From an uncultured Oscillospiraceae bacterium (GTDB lineage Bacteria > Bacillota > Clostridia > Oscillospirales > Oscillospiraceae): a DNA stretch of 41,794 bases. This document shows, in pieces, positions 1-6,886 of the stretch. The stretch is taken from contig CAKTOX010000015.1 in the NCBI GenBank assembly GCA_934590355.1, forward strand, positions 1 to 41,794. Direction: 5' to 3'. The notes beneath the pieces were generated by a model. That model was not told where the DNA came from, ran no database searches, and worked only from the letters and a program-made list of their open reading frames with translations. Numbering within the stretch: position 1 is the stretch's first letter; every line of letters begins with the position of its first letter. A program made the position numbers and the translations under genes.

Positions 1-393
1 GGACAGAACGAAGGCGATCTTCTTGGTGAGGCTGCGGACGATGGCGTGCATGCACTCGTGTGCGGTGACGAGCTCGTAGCCGCGGAAGCCCTCAAACAGG
101 CGGTCGATGAACATAAAGGTGCCGAGGTAGGAGCCCATCCAGCGGTACTCCCAGAAGCCCTTCAGGCAGGGGATCGGAGCAGATGCGACCATCATTGCCA
201 TGTAGCCGAGGTTCTTCAGCCACGCGCCGTAGTCGACCAGGGTGTCCTTAACACCGCGCCACTCACGCCATTTTGCAACGCCGGTTTTGTCGTAGTAACG
301 TGCTCTCTGACCGCCGACGCCGTTCTGAGCCTGCCAGATCGGGTCAAAGCGCTCGAGCTTTTTATCAACGGATGCTATTACCTTATCAAACAT
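1..393 (-). CDS. 2-hydroxyacyl-CoA dehydratase, large (A-like) subunit, operon 1 (3' end outside window)
   Basis: Only the first 131 codons are present; the gene runs off the window start. The start ATG lies 2 bases after the stop of the upstream small subunit, with a GGAGG-like site inside that gene's end. The visible part carries the REWRGVKDT motif followed by DYGAWLK and, later, EYRWMGSYL. The same signature occurs in the N-terminal regions of the large subunits of operons 2 and 3 (REWRGLKDT/RYRWFGNYL and REWRGVKDT/KYRWMSAYL), so identity rests on homology within the window. The family (HGD-D, 2-hydroxyglutaryl-CoA dehydratase D component) removes water from (R)-2-hydroxyacyl-CoA by a ketyl-radical mechanism with a [4Fe-4S] cluster. 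The cluster-binding part lies outside the window, so its integrity cannot be judged. Substrate unknown. Confidence 0.85.
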   Translation of the reverse strand, partial: MFDKVIASVDKKLERFDPIWQAQNGVGGQRARYYDKTGVAKWREWRGVKDTLVDYGAWLKNLGYMAMMVASAPIPCLKGFWEYRWMGSYLGTFMFIDRLFEGFRGYELVTAHECMHAIVRSLTKKIAFVLS

Positions 394-395
394 CA

Positions 396-1583
396 TTACT
401 TTCCTCCCTGAATGGACTTGATCTCCAGAGATTCGATGAATGCCTGGAAACGTGTACGAAGCTGGCCGACTGCGCCCAGGGAGTACTCTTTCTCGATGGT
501 GCAGCATGGAATATGCTTCTCGTTGGTGAAGATGTGGTTTGCAAGGACCTTTTCATAGCTCCAGAACTCACAGAACTTCATGTTCTCGTAGATAACGCCG
601 TCAGCCTTGAAGTCGTCGATGAGCTGGCTGACGACCGCGTGACGCTGGTCGATCTTCATGCCGTCCATGAAGCGGGCGCACTGGTTCCAGTGCAGGTAGT
701 GGCGGCAGATAGCGTCAAATGCGCTCTCGCCGTCCTCGATGACGATCTGCTCTCTGCTCGGGAAGGAGCCGAAGCAGTAACGGTCGGCAACGACCATTGC
801 ACCGCACATCTCGATGAGCTTGGTGAACTCGGGATCGTCGACCTCGGAGCCGACAAGTGCGATGCGGGCGCGGAACGGGAACTTCTTCTCGGGCTTGCGG
901 GTCTTGAGCTCCTCGAGAGTCTCCTGCAGGTAGGGCAGGATCATTCTCTGCGGGCAGACCTGGCTGACGAGCTGAATAACATGGAACTCATAGCCGGTGA
1001 TGGGAGGATTATCGAGCTTGCGGAAATCGCCGATCTCGGTGATGACGCGGCTGACCTCATTGTGCAGCTCGATAGCCTTGCGCATTGCGTCCTCGGATAC
1101 GTCAACGCCGAGGCGGTCTCTCATGGGATCGACGACCTTGAGCTTGAGCTGTGCCTTGTAGTAATCAAGGTTGGTCTCGTCGCCCTTCATGGGAGGGTCG
1201 ATCTGAGTCACGAAGAAGCCGTCGTGCTTTACGGGGTTTATAAGGAAGAAGTGCTCCTCCATACGCTCCATGGTAGCACAGCTCTCCGCACCGAACAGTG
1301 CGCTGAGGTAGTTGTAGCCGCCTTCGATGGCACGCTCGAGAATGGAGCGGGCATACGGGCAGGTGCGGTTGGTCATGTAGTAGTTTGCGATGTCGCTGGA
1401 CGTGCAATTGGGAGCGCGCAGTCTTGAAGAGAAGCAGCCTTCAAGATTGAGAAGGACTTCGGGTATGTAATAGCAGTTGTAACCGAGTGCTATCTGCCCA
1501 TCCTCCACTGCTTTAGTGACGAGCTCATTCTGAGCATCCTGAAGCAGATTTTCAAAATAGATCAGATGTTTTAGGTCTTTCAT
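396..1583 (-). CDS. 2-hydroxyacyl-CoA dehydratase, small (B-like) subunit, operon 1
   Basis: 395 residues, the usual length for an HgdB/FldC/BcrC-type subunit of the HGD-D family. An ATG 63 bases upstream (1646) is in frame, but it sits at the predicted transcription start. The chosen ATG has GGAAGGGG at the right distance and gives the N-terminus MKDLKHLIYFENLLQ, matching the two paralogues in this window. Probable cluster ligands are Cys75 (TCPYARS), Cys102 (SCATMER) and Cys270 (DRYCFGS); all three are conserved in the operon 2 and 3 homologues. First gene of its operon, with its own promoter. The sequence is closer to the operon 3 homologue (shared Cys50, Cys60 and Cys210) than to the operon 2 one. 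The partner subunit follows directly. The substrate cannot be told from sequence; candidates in the family include hydroxyglutaryl-, lactoyl-, phenyllactyl- and hydroxyisocaproyl-CoA. Confidence 0.9.
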   Translation of the reverse strand: MKDLKHLIYFENLLQDAQNELVTKAVEDGQIALGYNCYYIPEVLLNLEGCFSSRLRAPNCTSSDIANYYMTNRTCPYARSILERAIEGGYNYLSALFGAESCATMERMEEHFFLINPVKHDGFFVTQIDPPMKGDETNLDYYKAQLKLKVVDPMRDRLGVDVSEDAMRKAIELHNEVSRVITEIGDFRKLDNPPITGYEFHVIQLVSQVCPQRMILPYLQETLEELKTRKPEKKFPFRARIALVGSEVDDPEFTKLIEMCGAMVVADRYCFGSFPSREQIVIEDGESAFDAICRHYLHWNQCARFMDGMKIDQRHAVVSQLIDDFKADGVIYENMKFCEFWSYEKVLANHIFTNEKHIPCCTIEKEYSLGAVGQLRTRFQAFIESLEIKSIQGGK

Positions 1584-1656
1584 TTGCAACCCCTTCCGCT
1601 TATTTAAAAATTTTTGCCTACTTTCCTTCAGTACGGACCTATCCATACTTTTATTG

Positions 1657-1698
1657 ATTATACTAAAAGTTCAGCATAAATGTCAAGTTTATGTCAAG
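1657..1698 (-). promoter_or_regulatory. Promoter of dehydratase operon 1, with doubled -35 box
   Basis: Reading the minus strand, TTGACA (1681-1686) is 18 bases from TATAAT (1657-1662). A second TTGACA lies 12 bases further upstream (1693-1698), inside the direct repeat ACTTGACATAA/ACTTGACATTT. The predicted transcript starts near 1650, which argues against the upstream ATG at 1646. Confidence 0.7.
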
Positions 1699-1770
1699 TA
1701 TAATCTGCTTTTTTTAAGATCCGCCCATGATTTCTGAACAAACGGTTAATATGTTGTGCAGATAACTGCG

Positions 1771-2664
1771 TCACGCCTCGGCTTCGGGCGCAAAAAGAGC
1801 CTCGCAAAGGCGGATATATTCGGGCAGAATGCCTTCAAAATCGAGCCCGTATTCACGCGGCGTGGCGCGCAGCGCGGTGCGCTCTATGGCGGCGGTGACA
1901 AACTGCTCGGCGGTGCAAAGCGCCTTTTCGAGCGGTGCGCCGCGGGTCAGAAGCGCGGCAAACGCAGACGCGAACACATCGCCCGAGCCGTGGAAGGTGC
2001 CGTCAAGAGCATCGTTCATAACGCAGCAGGACTTCTCCGTCGTGTTATCCCGCGCGGCTATCCCGACCTTCCCCCGCTCGGGACTTACGCCCGTTATCGC
2101 AACGAAGTCGGGGCCGAGCTCGGAGAGCTTGTCGATGAGCTCCGTCACGAATTTTTCGTCGTGTTCGACCGCGCGGTACGGCGTATCCGTAAGAAAGCAC
2201 GCCTCGGTGATATTCGGCGTTATGATGTCCGCGCGCTTTATAAGGCGCCGAAAGCATTCGGTCATGCGCCCGTCGAGATTTGCATAGTAGCTGCCGTTAT
2301 CCGCCATGGCAGGATCAACGATTATATGGGTATCCTCCCCCGCTATCAGATCGATTGCCTGCTCGAGCAGTTTGCCTTGCGCCTCGGAGGCGAGATAGCC
2401 GGAATAAACGGCGTCAAATTTGAGAGCCATATCATGCCAATGGCGGGCAATGGGAACGATATCCCCGCTCAGATCGGTGAAGGTCCAGCCGGTAAGGCAG
2501 CCGCCGGTATGAGTGGACAAAAGCGCCGTCGGAATGCAGCAGCATTCCACGCCCGTGGCAGAGACTATCGGCAGCGCGACGGTCAGAGAGCATTTGCCCA
2601 TTCCGGACAGATCGTGGACAGCCGCCATGCGCGGCAGCTTCGGTAATGCTTGAGTTCTATGCAT
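1771..2664 (-). CDS. pdxY: Pyridoxamine/pyridoxal kinase (PdxY-like, ribokinase fold)
   Basis: 297 residues. Phosphorylates the B6 vitamers pyridoxal/pyridoxamine with ATP in the salvage route to pyridoxal phosphate. The start ATG follows GAGGT by about 9 bases; an in-frame extension of 14 codons overlaps the promoter and is rejected. Seen: N-terminal VHDLSGMGKCSLT, typical of bacterial pyridoxamine kinases; a mid-protein IIVDPAMADNG segment; and the ribokinase C-terminal anion-hole motif DGTFHGSGDVFAS, in which the Asp of GSGD is the catalytic base. The gene stands alone with its own promoter. No clear hairpin terminator separates it from the operon 1 promoter. A hydroxymethylpyrimidine kinase (ThiD) is the main alternative, but the N-terminal motif favours the PdxY-like group. 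Confidence 0.8.
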   Translation of the reverse strand: MHRTQALPKLPRMAAVHDLSGMGKCSLTVALPIVSATGVECCCIPTALLSTHTGGCLTGWTFTDLSGDIVPIARHWHDMALKFDAVYSGYLASEAQGKLLEQAIDLIAGEDTHIIVDPAMADNGSYYANLDGRMTECFRRLIKRADIITPNITEACFLTDTPYRAVEHDEKFVTELIDKLSELGPDFVAITGVSPERGKVGIAARDNTTEKSCCVMNDALDGTFHGSGDVFASAFAALLTRGAPLEKALCTAEQFVTAAIERTALRATPREYGLDFEGILPEYIRLCEALFAPEAEA

Positions 2665-2696
2665 ATATATTGTACCTCGAGTGTTTTCTGCGTCCG

Positions 2697-2725
2697 ATTT
2701 TAGCACAATATACGCCCGTTAGCAA
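2697..2725 (-). promoter_or_regulatory. Promoter of pyridoxamine kinase
   Basis: Minus strand TTGCTA (2720-2725), 17-base spacer, TAAAAT (2697-2702), about 35 bases upstream of the start codon. Confidence 0.55.
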
Positions 2726-2853
2726 GCCTCCGCAGAATTTGGCATGATGCAGTACGAAATTTGTGCCGAGCCGAGCCGCTTTCGGCCGCGTTAAGAAGTA
2801 ATAAATTTTTCGAAGAAAATAGTTACATAAATATCATTTTACATAAATAGGCA

Positions 2854-3038
2854 TTGACATTTGATGTCCAATATATTAACATAATGTAAATATTATTATT
2901 ATTCCCTTGCGCCGCTTCCGTGAGCTTACGGGTGATCGCGCCCGGGTCGTACGCTCGGGTAATTGAGGCCGCACGGATAACTCGCCCCGGAATATGCATT
3001 AGTATTAGTCTTTGAGGAAAGGAGGATACCAGTTAACA
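2854..3038 (+). promoter_or_regulatory. Promoter and long structured leader of the Pro/Asp-repeat surface protein
   Basis: TTGACA (2854-2859), 17-base spacer, TAACAT (2877-2882), in an AT-rich stretch. The transcript would start near 2889. After a TATTATTATTATTCCC run the leader becomes abruptly GC-rich (about 2908-2990) and can form several hairpins, for example CCGT-GAGCTT-ACGG and a CCCG...CGGG pair near 2950. The 374-base gap before the gene otherwise holds no coding sequence that I can see. No riboswitch family was recognised. Confidence 0.5.
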
Positions 3039-4106
3039 ATGTTCAAGACAGAAAATCTGAGCAAGCGGCTCGTGATTGCTGCTGCAATGCTTTCGGTTTT
3101 ACTGTTGGCCGTGTTCTTTTTGGGAACTTCTGCGAACGCAGATGATGTAGACGATGCGGCGGAGCCGGCTGTGCTGGTCGATGAATACGGCCGCTCGGCA
3201 GACAGCGGAATTGTCGCACTCAAGAATACCGAGTATTCAGGCGGTCCTTACTTCAGGCTTTGCCTGCACGGATATCAGGAGCTCGCTCCCGATGCTACCG
3301 TTACCGTTACGGCATATCTGCCCGGAACTCTCGTACCGTTCTACCGCGCTACCTTCACTAAGGACTATCTCGTGTTTAAGGACACCGTTAACCTCATCGG
3401 AGGAGTCCTCACTCAGGGCGCTTCGCTCCGTCTTCCCGCTGTTTGCCAGCTGAAGATCGAGGTCAACGGCGACACCGTTGACGGATGGAAGCTCATCTAC
3501 GGCACTTACGTAGAGGAAGCCGCCATTTGGAGTCCCAGCACTACCAGCCCCCTGAAGTGGTTCTGGGAGGTGTTCGGCTCCGATTACGTTTACGGCAACG
3601 CGACTTGCCTGTGGGCTACCAACTTCGGCGGTCATGTCGTTCATCTTCGTATTGACGGCGCTGCCGGCGGCGTAACTCCCGATCCCGACGTTCCCGATCC
3701 CAAGCCCGATCCCGATCCCGATCCTGACGTTCCCGATCCTAATCCCGATCCTAAGCCGGATCCCGACCCCGATCCCGACGTTCCCGATCCCAATCCCGAT
3801 CCTAAGCCGGATCCCGACCCCGATCCCGACGTTCCCGATCCCAATCCCGATCCCAAGCCGGATCCCGATCCCGATCCCGACGTTCCCGATCCTAAGCCGG
3901 ATCCCAAGCCGGACCCCAAGCCCGACGATCCCAGCACGCCCGACAAGCCCGTAAATCCGGACAAGCCGAGCACCCCCGACAAGCCGTCCGATCCCAAGAC
4001 TCCGTCTAAGACCGGCGACACTCGCAGCATTGCCGTTCTTTCTGCAGTTGCAATTATAAGCTTGGCAGTGTTGGCAGGTACTTATCGCAAGAAAAGGCCA
4101 GACTGA
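3039..4106 (+). CDS. Secreted Pro/Asp-repeat surface protein with C-terminal sorting signal
   Basis: 355 residues. N-terminal signal peptide (basic KRLV, hydrophobic core, cleavage expected after ANA near residue 35). The middle domain of about 180 residues is of unrecognised family. It is followed by a Pro/Asp-rich stalk (about residues 213-300) made of 17-residue tandem repeats, then a Thr/Ser/Pro/Lys linker. The C-terminus has the layout of a sortase signal: PSKTGD (Pro322-Gly326), a hydrophobic segment of about 20 residues, and a basic YRKKRPD tail. The motif is not the standard LPxTG; the second position is Ser. A class B sortase lies immediately downstream, so this is probably its substrate (inference). 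The start ATG is the first in-frame ATG; an AGGAGG lies about 12 bases upstream, slightly far. An adhesin or spacer role is possible but unproven. Confidence 0.8.
   Translation: MFKTENLSKRLVIAAAMLSVLLLAVFFLGTSANADDVDDAAEPAVLVDEYGRSADSGIVALKNTEYSGGPYFRLCLHGYQELAPDATVTVTAYLPGTLVPFYRATFTKDYLVFKDTVNLIGGVLTQGASLRLPAVCQLKIEVNGDTVDGWKLIYGTYVEEAAIWSPSTTSPLKWFWEVFGSDYVYGNATCLWATNFGGHVVHLRIDGAAGGVTPDPDVPDPKPDPDPDPDVPDPNPDPKPDPDPDPDVPDPNPDPKPDPDPDPDVPDPNPDPKPDPDPDPDVPDPKPDPKPDPKPDDPSTPDKPVNPDKPSTPDKPSDPKTPSKTGDTRSIAVLSAVAIISLAVLAGTYRKKRPD
3705..3908 (+). repeat. Four tandem 51-bp repeats encoding a 17-residue Pro/Asp unit
   Basis: Units begin at 3705, 3756, 3807 and 3858. Each encodes PDPDPDPDVPDPNPDPK or a close variant (the last unit has Lys for Asn). 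Nucleotide identity between copies is high, so copy number may vary between strains by slippage or recombination. Degenerate partial units flank both ends. Confidence 0.9.
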
Positions 4107-4150
4107 TCATATGTGGGCGATTAGTTGACTTATTGCAAAAGTGCATATAA

Positions 4151-4187
4151 AATAGGAGTGGTTTTATTACCGCTCCTATTCTTTTTT
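4151..4187 (+). terminator. Intrinsic terminator between surface protein and sortase genes
   Basis: 11-bp stem (AATAGGAGTGG pairing CCGCTCCTATT with one G-U), 8-base loop, then CTTTTTT. It lies between the two genes, so the sortase may be made by read-through at a lower level than the surface protein. Confidence 0.75.
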
Positions 4188-4202
4188 GCCGAGGGATGGC
4201 CT

Positions 4203-4949
4203 ATGTCCGATAAAACACGGAAAACAGTACGCATTATCGCGCTTATTGCACTTATCATTTCCGTAGGTCTTCTTGCCTTTTACGCTGCCGACGATATCCG
4301 CAGCAAAAACACCGACGACAAGCTCCAAGACCTAAAGGGCGCGCATCCAACCTTCACGATACCCGACGTTTTGCCCGAGTACGAGGCTTTGTGCGCCGAA
4401 AATCCGGACACGATAGGCTGGCTCAAAATTGACGGCACGGGGATAGACAACGTCGTCATGTACGCGCCCGACGAGATCGACAAATACCTGCACACGGATT
4501 TCTACGGCAACTACGCTTACCGCGGCTGCCTGTTCATGGACGAATACTGCGATATTTTCAGCTCCGACAATATAATTATTTACGGGCACAACATGACCGA
4601 CTACACCATGTTCGGCTCGCTCATGTACTATGTAAGCGAGGATTTTTACAAGGCGCATAAGACCATAAGCTTTGATACGATATACGAAAAACAGACGTAT
4701 GAGATAGTCGCCGCCGTTAAAACCGCGCTCGTGCCGGCGGACGATGACGGATTTAAGTATTACGAATACACAGGTCACGACGACGCACAGTTTAATGAGT
4801 ATGTCAAATTCATCATGGAAAACAAGCTCTATGACACCGATGCCGAAATCGAGCCGGGCGATAAGCTCCTCACCCTTTCGACCTGCGCATACCACGTCAA
4901 GGACGGGCGTTTCATCGTCGTGGCGAAAAAAATAGACCCCGCAGCATAA
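4203..4949 (+). CDS. srtB: Class B sortase
   Basis: 248 residues. Membrane-anchored transpeptidase that cleaves a sorting motif after Thr and links the protein to the cell wall. Seen: an N-terminal membrane segment (residues 10-28), then the extracellular catalytic domain with His129 (IIYGHNM), Cys228 (TLSTCAY) and Arg236 (GRFIVV), the catalytic triad in class B order and spacing. The start ATG has GAGGGATGG about 7 bases upstream; a longer in-frame start (4125) overlaps the terminator and is rejected. Directly downstream of the gene encoding a protein with a PSKTGD sorting signal. Known clostridial class B sortases (C. difficile SrtB) accept (S/P)PxTG motifs, so a non-LPxTG substrate is plausible. 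Confidence 0.93.
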   Translation: MSDKTRKTVRIIALIALIISVGLLAFYAADDIRSKNTDDKLQDLKGAHPTFTIPDVLPEYEALCAENPDTIGWLKIDGTGIDNVVMYAPDEIDKYLHTDFYGNYAYRGCLFMDEYCDIFSSDNIIIYGHNMTDYTMFGSLMYYVSEDFYKAHKTISFDTIYEKQTYEIVAAVKTALVPADDDGFKYYEYTGHDDAQFNEYVKFIMENKLYDTDAEIEPGDKLLTLSTCAYHVKDGRFIVVAKKIDPAA

Positions 4950-4962
4950 AACGAAAAAATAT

Positions 4963-4995
4963 AAGGCCGGCCACAAAAAGTGGTCGGCCTTTTTC
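4963..4995. terminator. Terminator after sortase; start of a gene-free stretch to 5433
   Basis: 12-bp stem AAGGCCGGCCAC/GTGGTCGGCCTT (one G-U) with an AAAAA loop, followed by TTTT. The rest of the 484-base gap to the TetR gene holds AT-rich DNA with two promoters near 5243 and 5312; I see no coding sequence in it. Confidence 0.8.
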
Positions 4996-5242
4996 CGCGG
5001 CTGTATGAGGAAGAAAAGGAAGTTAAAAGGTGTGGCAATATATTTGTATGGCAAAAGTTTAAGCCGCGGCGGGGGGACATAACTATGCGCTCAGCTATAG
5101 CAGGCGCGCTCTGATTTTTCGCTTTGTTTTGTCTAATCATAAACTTTTCGCACTGTTTTGTCAATCGGTAATTGTACTTATTCCGTGCTTTCGTTCATTT
5201 TTGTACACATTCACATTTCGTGTAGTACGAACGCCGAGTTTT

Positions 5243-5278
5243 TTGACAAATATATAGTCCGTTTATAAATAGACTGTA
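5243..5278 (+). promoter_or_regulatory. Upstream promoter with dyad, possible TetR operator
   Basis: TTGACA (5243-5248), 17-base spacer, TAAATA (5266-5271). An inverted repeat TATAGTC-N12-GACTGTA (5253-5278; 6 of 7 pairs match) overlaps the -10 region. Position and symmetry suit a repressor site, perhaps for the TetR protein encoded downstream (inference). Confidence 0.4.
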
Positions 5279-5311
5279 TCTTTGTTAATTATATAATTTT
5301 ATACTTTCAAC

Positions 5312-5340
5312 TTGAAATTACTGTTACGCTCAGTTATAAT
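5312..5340 (+). promoter_or_regulatory. Promoter of TetR-dehydrogenase operon
   Basis: TTGAAA (5312-5317), exactly 17 bases, TATAAT (5335-5340), about 90 bases upstream of the TetR start. An imperfect GC-rich hairpin (AACACCGC...GCGGCGTGTT, about 5361-5400) lies in the leader. Confidence 0.65.
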
Positions 5341-5433
5341 ATACGGGTAATCTGATATTAAACACCGCGAACGGGTTACTCGACTCCTCGGCGGCGTGTT
5401 AAAACCGTAATTACAACTTTTGAGGTAGAAATT

Positions 5434-6012
5434 ATGAGCGGAAACAACAGAATGGTAGAAAAGTCAAGGAAAGCGATCAAGGACGCGCTTTTGGACATAA
5501 TGTACGAAAAGGACTTCAAGCAGATCACCGTTAACGAGCTTTTAAAGCGTGCCAACGTCAGCCGCGGCACGTTTTATGCGCATTTTTCAAATCTTGAGGA
5601 CGTGCGTCAGCAGCTTGTAAACGACCTGTATGCTCACGCGGATTATCTCTTCGGAGACTACACCGCAAGCGAGCTTGAGCGCGATCCCATGCCCGTCATG
5701 CGCATGGCTGCGGATATGATGATCGCCAGCCGTGACCCCGCAAAGAGGCTTTTCAAGTTCATAAGCGTCTACGATTTGGGCATACATCTCAAGGACTGGC
5801 TCGCGAATTTCATCCTCTCGGACAAGGCGCTTGTCGAGCGCTGGGGTGGGATCGACGCTGCGACGATCTATGCGCGTTATATAGCCGGCGGCGTTATGCA
5901 CACGTATAACCTTTGGATATTTGACGGCGCAAACGTATCGGCGGAGTTTCTCGTAAACACACTGTGCAACATTCTCGTCAACGGTCTCAGGGCATTCGAG
6001 CCGCAGAATTAA
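5434..6012 (+). CDS. TetR/AcrR-family transcriptional regulator
   Basis: 192 residues. N-terminal helix-turn-helix: ITVNELLKRANVSRGTFYAHF at about residues 27-47, the TetR signature, followed by a helical ligand-binding domain of the type found in clostridial DhaS-like regulators. The start ATG is preceded by GAGGTAG at good spacing. A short-chain dehydrogenase follows 54 bases downstream on the same strand, separated only by a weak hairpin, so the regulator probably controls itself and that gene. The ligand is unknown. Confidence 0.88.
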   Translation: MSGNNRMVEKSRKAIKDALLDIMYEKDFKQITVNELLKRANVSRGTFYAHFSNLEDVRQQLVNDLYAHADYLFGDYTASELERDPMPVMRMAADMMIASRDPAKRLFKFISVYDLGIHLKDWLANFILSDKALVERWGGIDAATIYARYIAGGVMHTYNLWIFDGANVSAEFLVNTLCNILVNGLRAFEPQN

Positions 6013-6024
6013 AAGAAAACAAAC

Positions 6025-6045
6025 AGGCACAGCATTGCTGTGCCT
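6025..6045 (+). terminator. Hairpin between TetR and dehydrogenase genes
   Basis: Perfect 9-bp stem AGGCACAGC/GCTGTGCCT with a 3-base loop, followed by TAATTATTTC rather than a T run. Probably a weak terminator or mRNA-stability hairpin. Confidence 0.45.
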
Positions 6046-6066
6046 TAATTATTTCAGGAGGAAATT

Positions 6067-6840
6067 ATGAAGAAAATTGCAGTCATAACCGGTGCTTCAT
6101 CGGGCATGGGCAGAGAATTTGTCTACGCGATCGACAAGGACATGGAGCTTGACGAGCTTTGGGTCATCGCGCGCCGCGAGGAGAGACTCCTTGAGCTTCA
6201 GGCTCAGGTCAGAGCCAAAATTCGTCCCATCTGCCTCGACCTTCTTGACCGCGGCAGTCTTGCCGAGTTCAAAAAGCTGCTCGATGAAGAAAAGCCCGAT
6301 GTCCGAGTTCTCGTAAATGCCGCAGGCTTCGGTCTGTTCGGAACCTACACCGAGATGGACATGGAAAAGCAGCTTGAGATAATAGACCTCAACGACCGCG
6401 CTCTCACCGGCATGACCTATATAACGCTTCCGTATATGCGCGGCGGCGCTCAGATATACAACATGGGTTCAATGTCATCCTTCCAGCCCGTTCCGTATAT
6501 TAACGTCTACGGCGCATCGAAGGCGTATGTGCTCAGCTTTTCCAAGGCACTGCGTGTCGAGCTAGGACAGCGCAATATTAAAGTTATGGCAGTCTGCCCC
6601 GGCTGGATACAAACTGAATTTTTCAGCCACGCAATACACGACAACACCGTCAGCTACTTTAACCGCTACTACGGTCCGAAGGAGGTCATCGAGAAGGCAG
6701 TTAAGGATATGCACCGCAATAAGCCCGTGTCCATCCTCGGTCTGCCCGAAAGACTTCAGGTGCTCAGCGTTAAGCTCCTGCCGACGCGCTTCGTGCTCAA
6801 GACCTGGTGCAAGCAGCAGAATAAGCCCTTCAAATACTGA
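6067..6840 (+). CDS. Short-chain dehydrogenase/reductase (SDR)
   Basis: 257 residues, a standard classical SDR length. NAD(P)-dependent oxidoreductase of unknown substrate. Seen: cofactor loop TGASSGMG (residues 8-15), NAAG-type motif (VNAAGFGLFG), catalytic Ser in MGSMSS, and YGASK giving the catalytic Tyr-x3-Lys pair, followed by CPGWIQTEF. AGGAGG sits 7 bases before the ATG. Expressed with the upstream TetR gene. Many SDRs in this position act on small carbonyl compounds, but nothing in the sequence fixes the substrate. Confidence 0.9.
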   Translation: MKKIAVITGASSGMGREFVYAIDKDMELDELWVIARREERLLELQAQVRAKIRPICLDLLDRGSLAEFKKLLDEEKPDVRVLVNAAGFGLFGTYTEMDMEKQLEIIDLNDRALTGMTYITLPYMRGGAQIYNMGSMSSFQPVPYINVYGASKAYVLSFSKALRVELGQRNIKVMAVCPGWIQTEFFSHAIHDNTVSYFNRYYGPKEVIEKAVKDMHRNKPVSILGLPERLQVLSVKLLPTRFVLKTWCKQQNKPFKY

Positions 6841-6842
6841 TA

Positions 6843-6886
6843 GATAAATAATAAAACCGCCCGTATGGGCGGTTTTATTATTTATC
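6843..6886. terminator. Bidirectional terminator between SDR and phosphofructokinase
   Basis: Perfect 20-bp stem (GATAAATAATAAAACCGCCC and its complement) with loop GTAT. It serves both convergent genes; the phosphofructokinase stop codon lies inside the stem. Confidence 0.9.

Noticed and set aside
273..1427. Plus-strand open frame of 384 codons
   Set aside because: It is antisense to the small dehydratase subunit, which has conserved Cys, a ribosome-binding site, a promoter and two paralogues in the window; the antisense product has no recognisable motif.
1584..1646. Upstream in-frame ATG as start of the operon 1 small subunit
   Set aside because: Lies at the predicted transcription start, lacks a ribosome-binding site, and adds 21 residues absent from both paralogues.
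3705..3908. Possible CRISPR array
   Set aside because: The repeats are directly adjacent without unique spacers and encode an in-frame protein stalk; no cas gene is present.
3641..4030. Minus-strand Gly/Ser-rich frame opposite the Pro/Asp repeats
   Set aside because: Produced by reading the 51-bp repeats in reverse; the repeats fit the plus-strand stalk of a complete secreted protein.
5400..5560. Minus-strand frame around 5376-5570 before the TetR gene
   Set aside because: Overlaps the TetR coding start and promoter leader and lacks a ribosome-binding site.
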